This document shows positions 31,546 through 64,000 of a stretch of 64,000 bases of DNA, piece by piece. Below the pieces are notes generated by a model. It did no database searches. It saw nothing but the letters and a program-made list of their open reading frames with translations, and was not told where the DNA came from. The position numbers and the translations under genes are program-made. Position 1 is the first letter of the stretch, and each line of letters opens with the position of its first letter. This stretch comes from Echiichthys vipera (lineage: Eukaryota; Chordata; Actinopteri; Perciformes; Trachinidae), in assembly GCA_963691815.1 (NCBI GenBank), contig OY829647.1, positions 14,319,360-14,383,359 on the forward strand, written 5' to 3'.

Positions 31546-31770
31546 GACTGCAACTAATAATTTTTTTTTCATTATTGATTCACCTTTGATTATTTCATGT
31601 CATAAAATTGGGGAAAATGCCACACACTGTTTCCTTAAGACCAATAAGATGTCTCCAAATAAGGGTTGCATTCAATCATTATTTACACTATCTATTAATC
31701 TGCCGGTTGAATTCTTGAATAATCGTTTGCCCTGTAAAATGTCAGACAATCCATCAATCACATTCACACG
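31546..31770 (+). repeat. Copy of a TAGGGCTGCAAC-type fish repeat
   Basis: GGACTGCAACTAATAATTTT, TTTCATTATTGATTC and TCATAAAATTGGGGAAAATG parallel the better copy at 34480-34650, where the text reads GTCAGAAAATGGTAAAAAATG. Non-coding. Confidence 0.5.
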
Positions 31771-32439
31771 TTATTTTCTATTGCACAACACAGTCAGGGT
31801 TTCCCTTGGCTTTTGAAGAGAGCGCATGTGGATTGGTTATGCAGAGGGAGCACACAAGCCGGTGTGGGCCAAACAAGTCCTTCTGGAAAAATGCAAAGCC
31901 CTAAAGCAAAGAAAAGACCGCAATTTAATCCAAATAAAAGACAGAATACAAATGTTTATAAGAGACAATGATTCAGAAATGTCTACTTTAAAGAATGATT
32001 GAGACACCTGTTTTGGTCTTTTTCTCCACATGATAAATTCACTTATGGATATACACACAGGTACACAGTGAGGATCGAAAGAGGATGACCCACATTTTTC
32101 TACTCGTAGTAGTACTTTAATATGAAGTTAGCCATGACAAGTCCCTGCTACATTTTGACAGACAAGCAGCAACCATCGTGGGTGGCTGTAATAAGCTGTG
32201 ACACTTATATTGCCTACTCCGGAAATGTAGTTAATAAACATGGTGATGTCACCAAGGCAAACAAAGATAGCATTAGAAAGCCTAACTTCTTGTGGAAGAA
32301 ATATATTTTTTTGTTACTTGAAAAATTCCCCTTTAAACTCAGTCTGAGGCATCTTGGGGCTAGAATTCGGCAACCATTAGAAAAACTGCATCATCTCCTT
32401 AAAGTACTTAACCATCAGCTGTAACATTCTGCTGTTTGA

Positions 32440-32575
32440 TTGCAGTTTGGTTGAATCGATCAGAAATGGTCAAAATGTTGGTCACGCCACAGTGTGGGGG
32501 GGGCATTTTAGCAAAGTGCCGAAGGTTGGAGTCGAACCCACGGCCACTGCCTCCAGGACCTAAATAATTAAATAT
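32440..32575 (-). mobile_element. tRNA-derived SINE remnant
   Basis: The minus strand contains GGGTTCGACTCC, a good match to the RNA polymerase III B box, followed by CAACCTTCGGCACTTTGC and a C-rich run. This is the head of a common fish tRNA-derived SINE. No tRNA cloverleaf can be folded, so a functional tRNA gene is rejected. Confidence 0.55.
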
Positions 32576-33201
32576 TATGCTAGGCTAGGTTCATTGCGGC
32601 AATAAGTAAACACAAAGAATTTCCTTCAGCTTCAAAAAAATACCACATGTAGACCTATCCAGCTCTGCTGCTGCTGACTTGAAATCGAATCATTTTTGTT
32701 CGCTGTAGACCTTTCTATAGATAAATATCACAATACTTTAATCAGTGGGCTCAATCGTTATTGTGTTACCTCATTCGGCGATAGCGACTTAACAGACATT
32801 TATTTAAATATCAATCTTCAAGATTATTACTTTAATACAAAATGAAATTATTGCTATAACACAGCTATAGGTATTTTGTCAGAGAAGACATTTTGACATG
32901 TCACAGTAGGAAAAGTACAGGTGTTATGCTAAAATAAATGATTGCTGAATTTTATTTAGCTGCTTCAGTTTCAGGGTTCTTTCTACTACGACAAGTCAAA
33001 ATGCTGGTTTGAAGAAGGCTTATTAAAAGATCAACAGTCTTGAGTCACAGTGATCTCTCATCTATGCTCTATGAAGTGAACAGTGTGACATTAGGCTGCA
33101 TAGATTTTATTGAAGCACATCTTTTTTGTTGGTCAGATAAACATACTTAATCTCCTTTCTGCAGGTGGCGTAGTGTTTTCTGCTTCTGGTTTCCAGCAGA
33201 A

Positions 33202-64000
<30,799 letters not shown>

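Noticed and set aside
32510..32560. Possible tRNA gene from a B-box match
   Set aside because: No A box or cloverleaf pairing is visible, and the flanking sequence matches a tRNA-derived SINE head.

Overview
The window is vertebrate nuclear DNA, almost certainly from a percomorph-like teleost fish. It has short conserved exons split by GT-AG introns, long (CA)n/(GT)n microsatellites, and many decayed copies of typical fish mobile DNA (L2/RTE-like LINE tails, a tRNA-derived SINE, hAT, Harbinger and MITE-like repeats). Bacterial features (operons, Shine-Dalgarno sites, CRISPR) are absent.

Two protein-coding genes are visible, arranged head to head. On the minus strand, 875-19879 holds a complete cytoglobin gene (cygb, closest to the mammalian-type paralog often called cygb2): three coding exons (197, 232 and 165 nt), a 14.9-kb first intron, and a predicted protein of 197 residues with both haem histidines. 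On the plus strand, from a likely 5'UTR exon near 29.2-29.38 kb to the window's right edge, lies the 5' part of myh10 (non-muscle myosin heavy chain II-B). Twelve constitutive coding exons encode residues 1-525 of the motor domain, including the P-loop, switch I and switch II; the gene continues past 64000.

Between the two genes, about 20.5-29.1 kb is intergenic. It includes a GC- and purine-rich cygb promoter region and a paired-CCAAT promoter for myh10, separated by nested transposon remnants. cygb intron 1 (4.8-19.7 kb) is mostly repeats: a large palindromic element, a 400-bp direct repeat pair, a 240-bp inverted repeat pair, and several microsatellites. The myh10 introns contain a V-SINE-like element, a decayed hAT/BED copy, a MITE, an unrecognised minus-strand coding-like patch, and a Harbinger element with a Myb/SANT-like ORF at the right edge.

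The most interesting region is myh10 intron 5 (52909-57166). It holds three very small exons of 30, 15 and 18 nt, all phase 0, that would insert PESPKPVKQQ, AQNAV and SGPLFY into surface loop 1 next to the ATP pocket. Each is followed downstream by a TGCATG (RBFOX) motif, and the 30-nt exon uses a GC 5' splice site. The 30-nt exon corresponds to the known neuronal II-B1 insert; the 15-nt exon is one I do not recognise.
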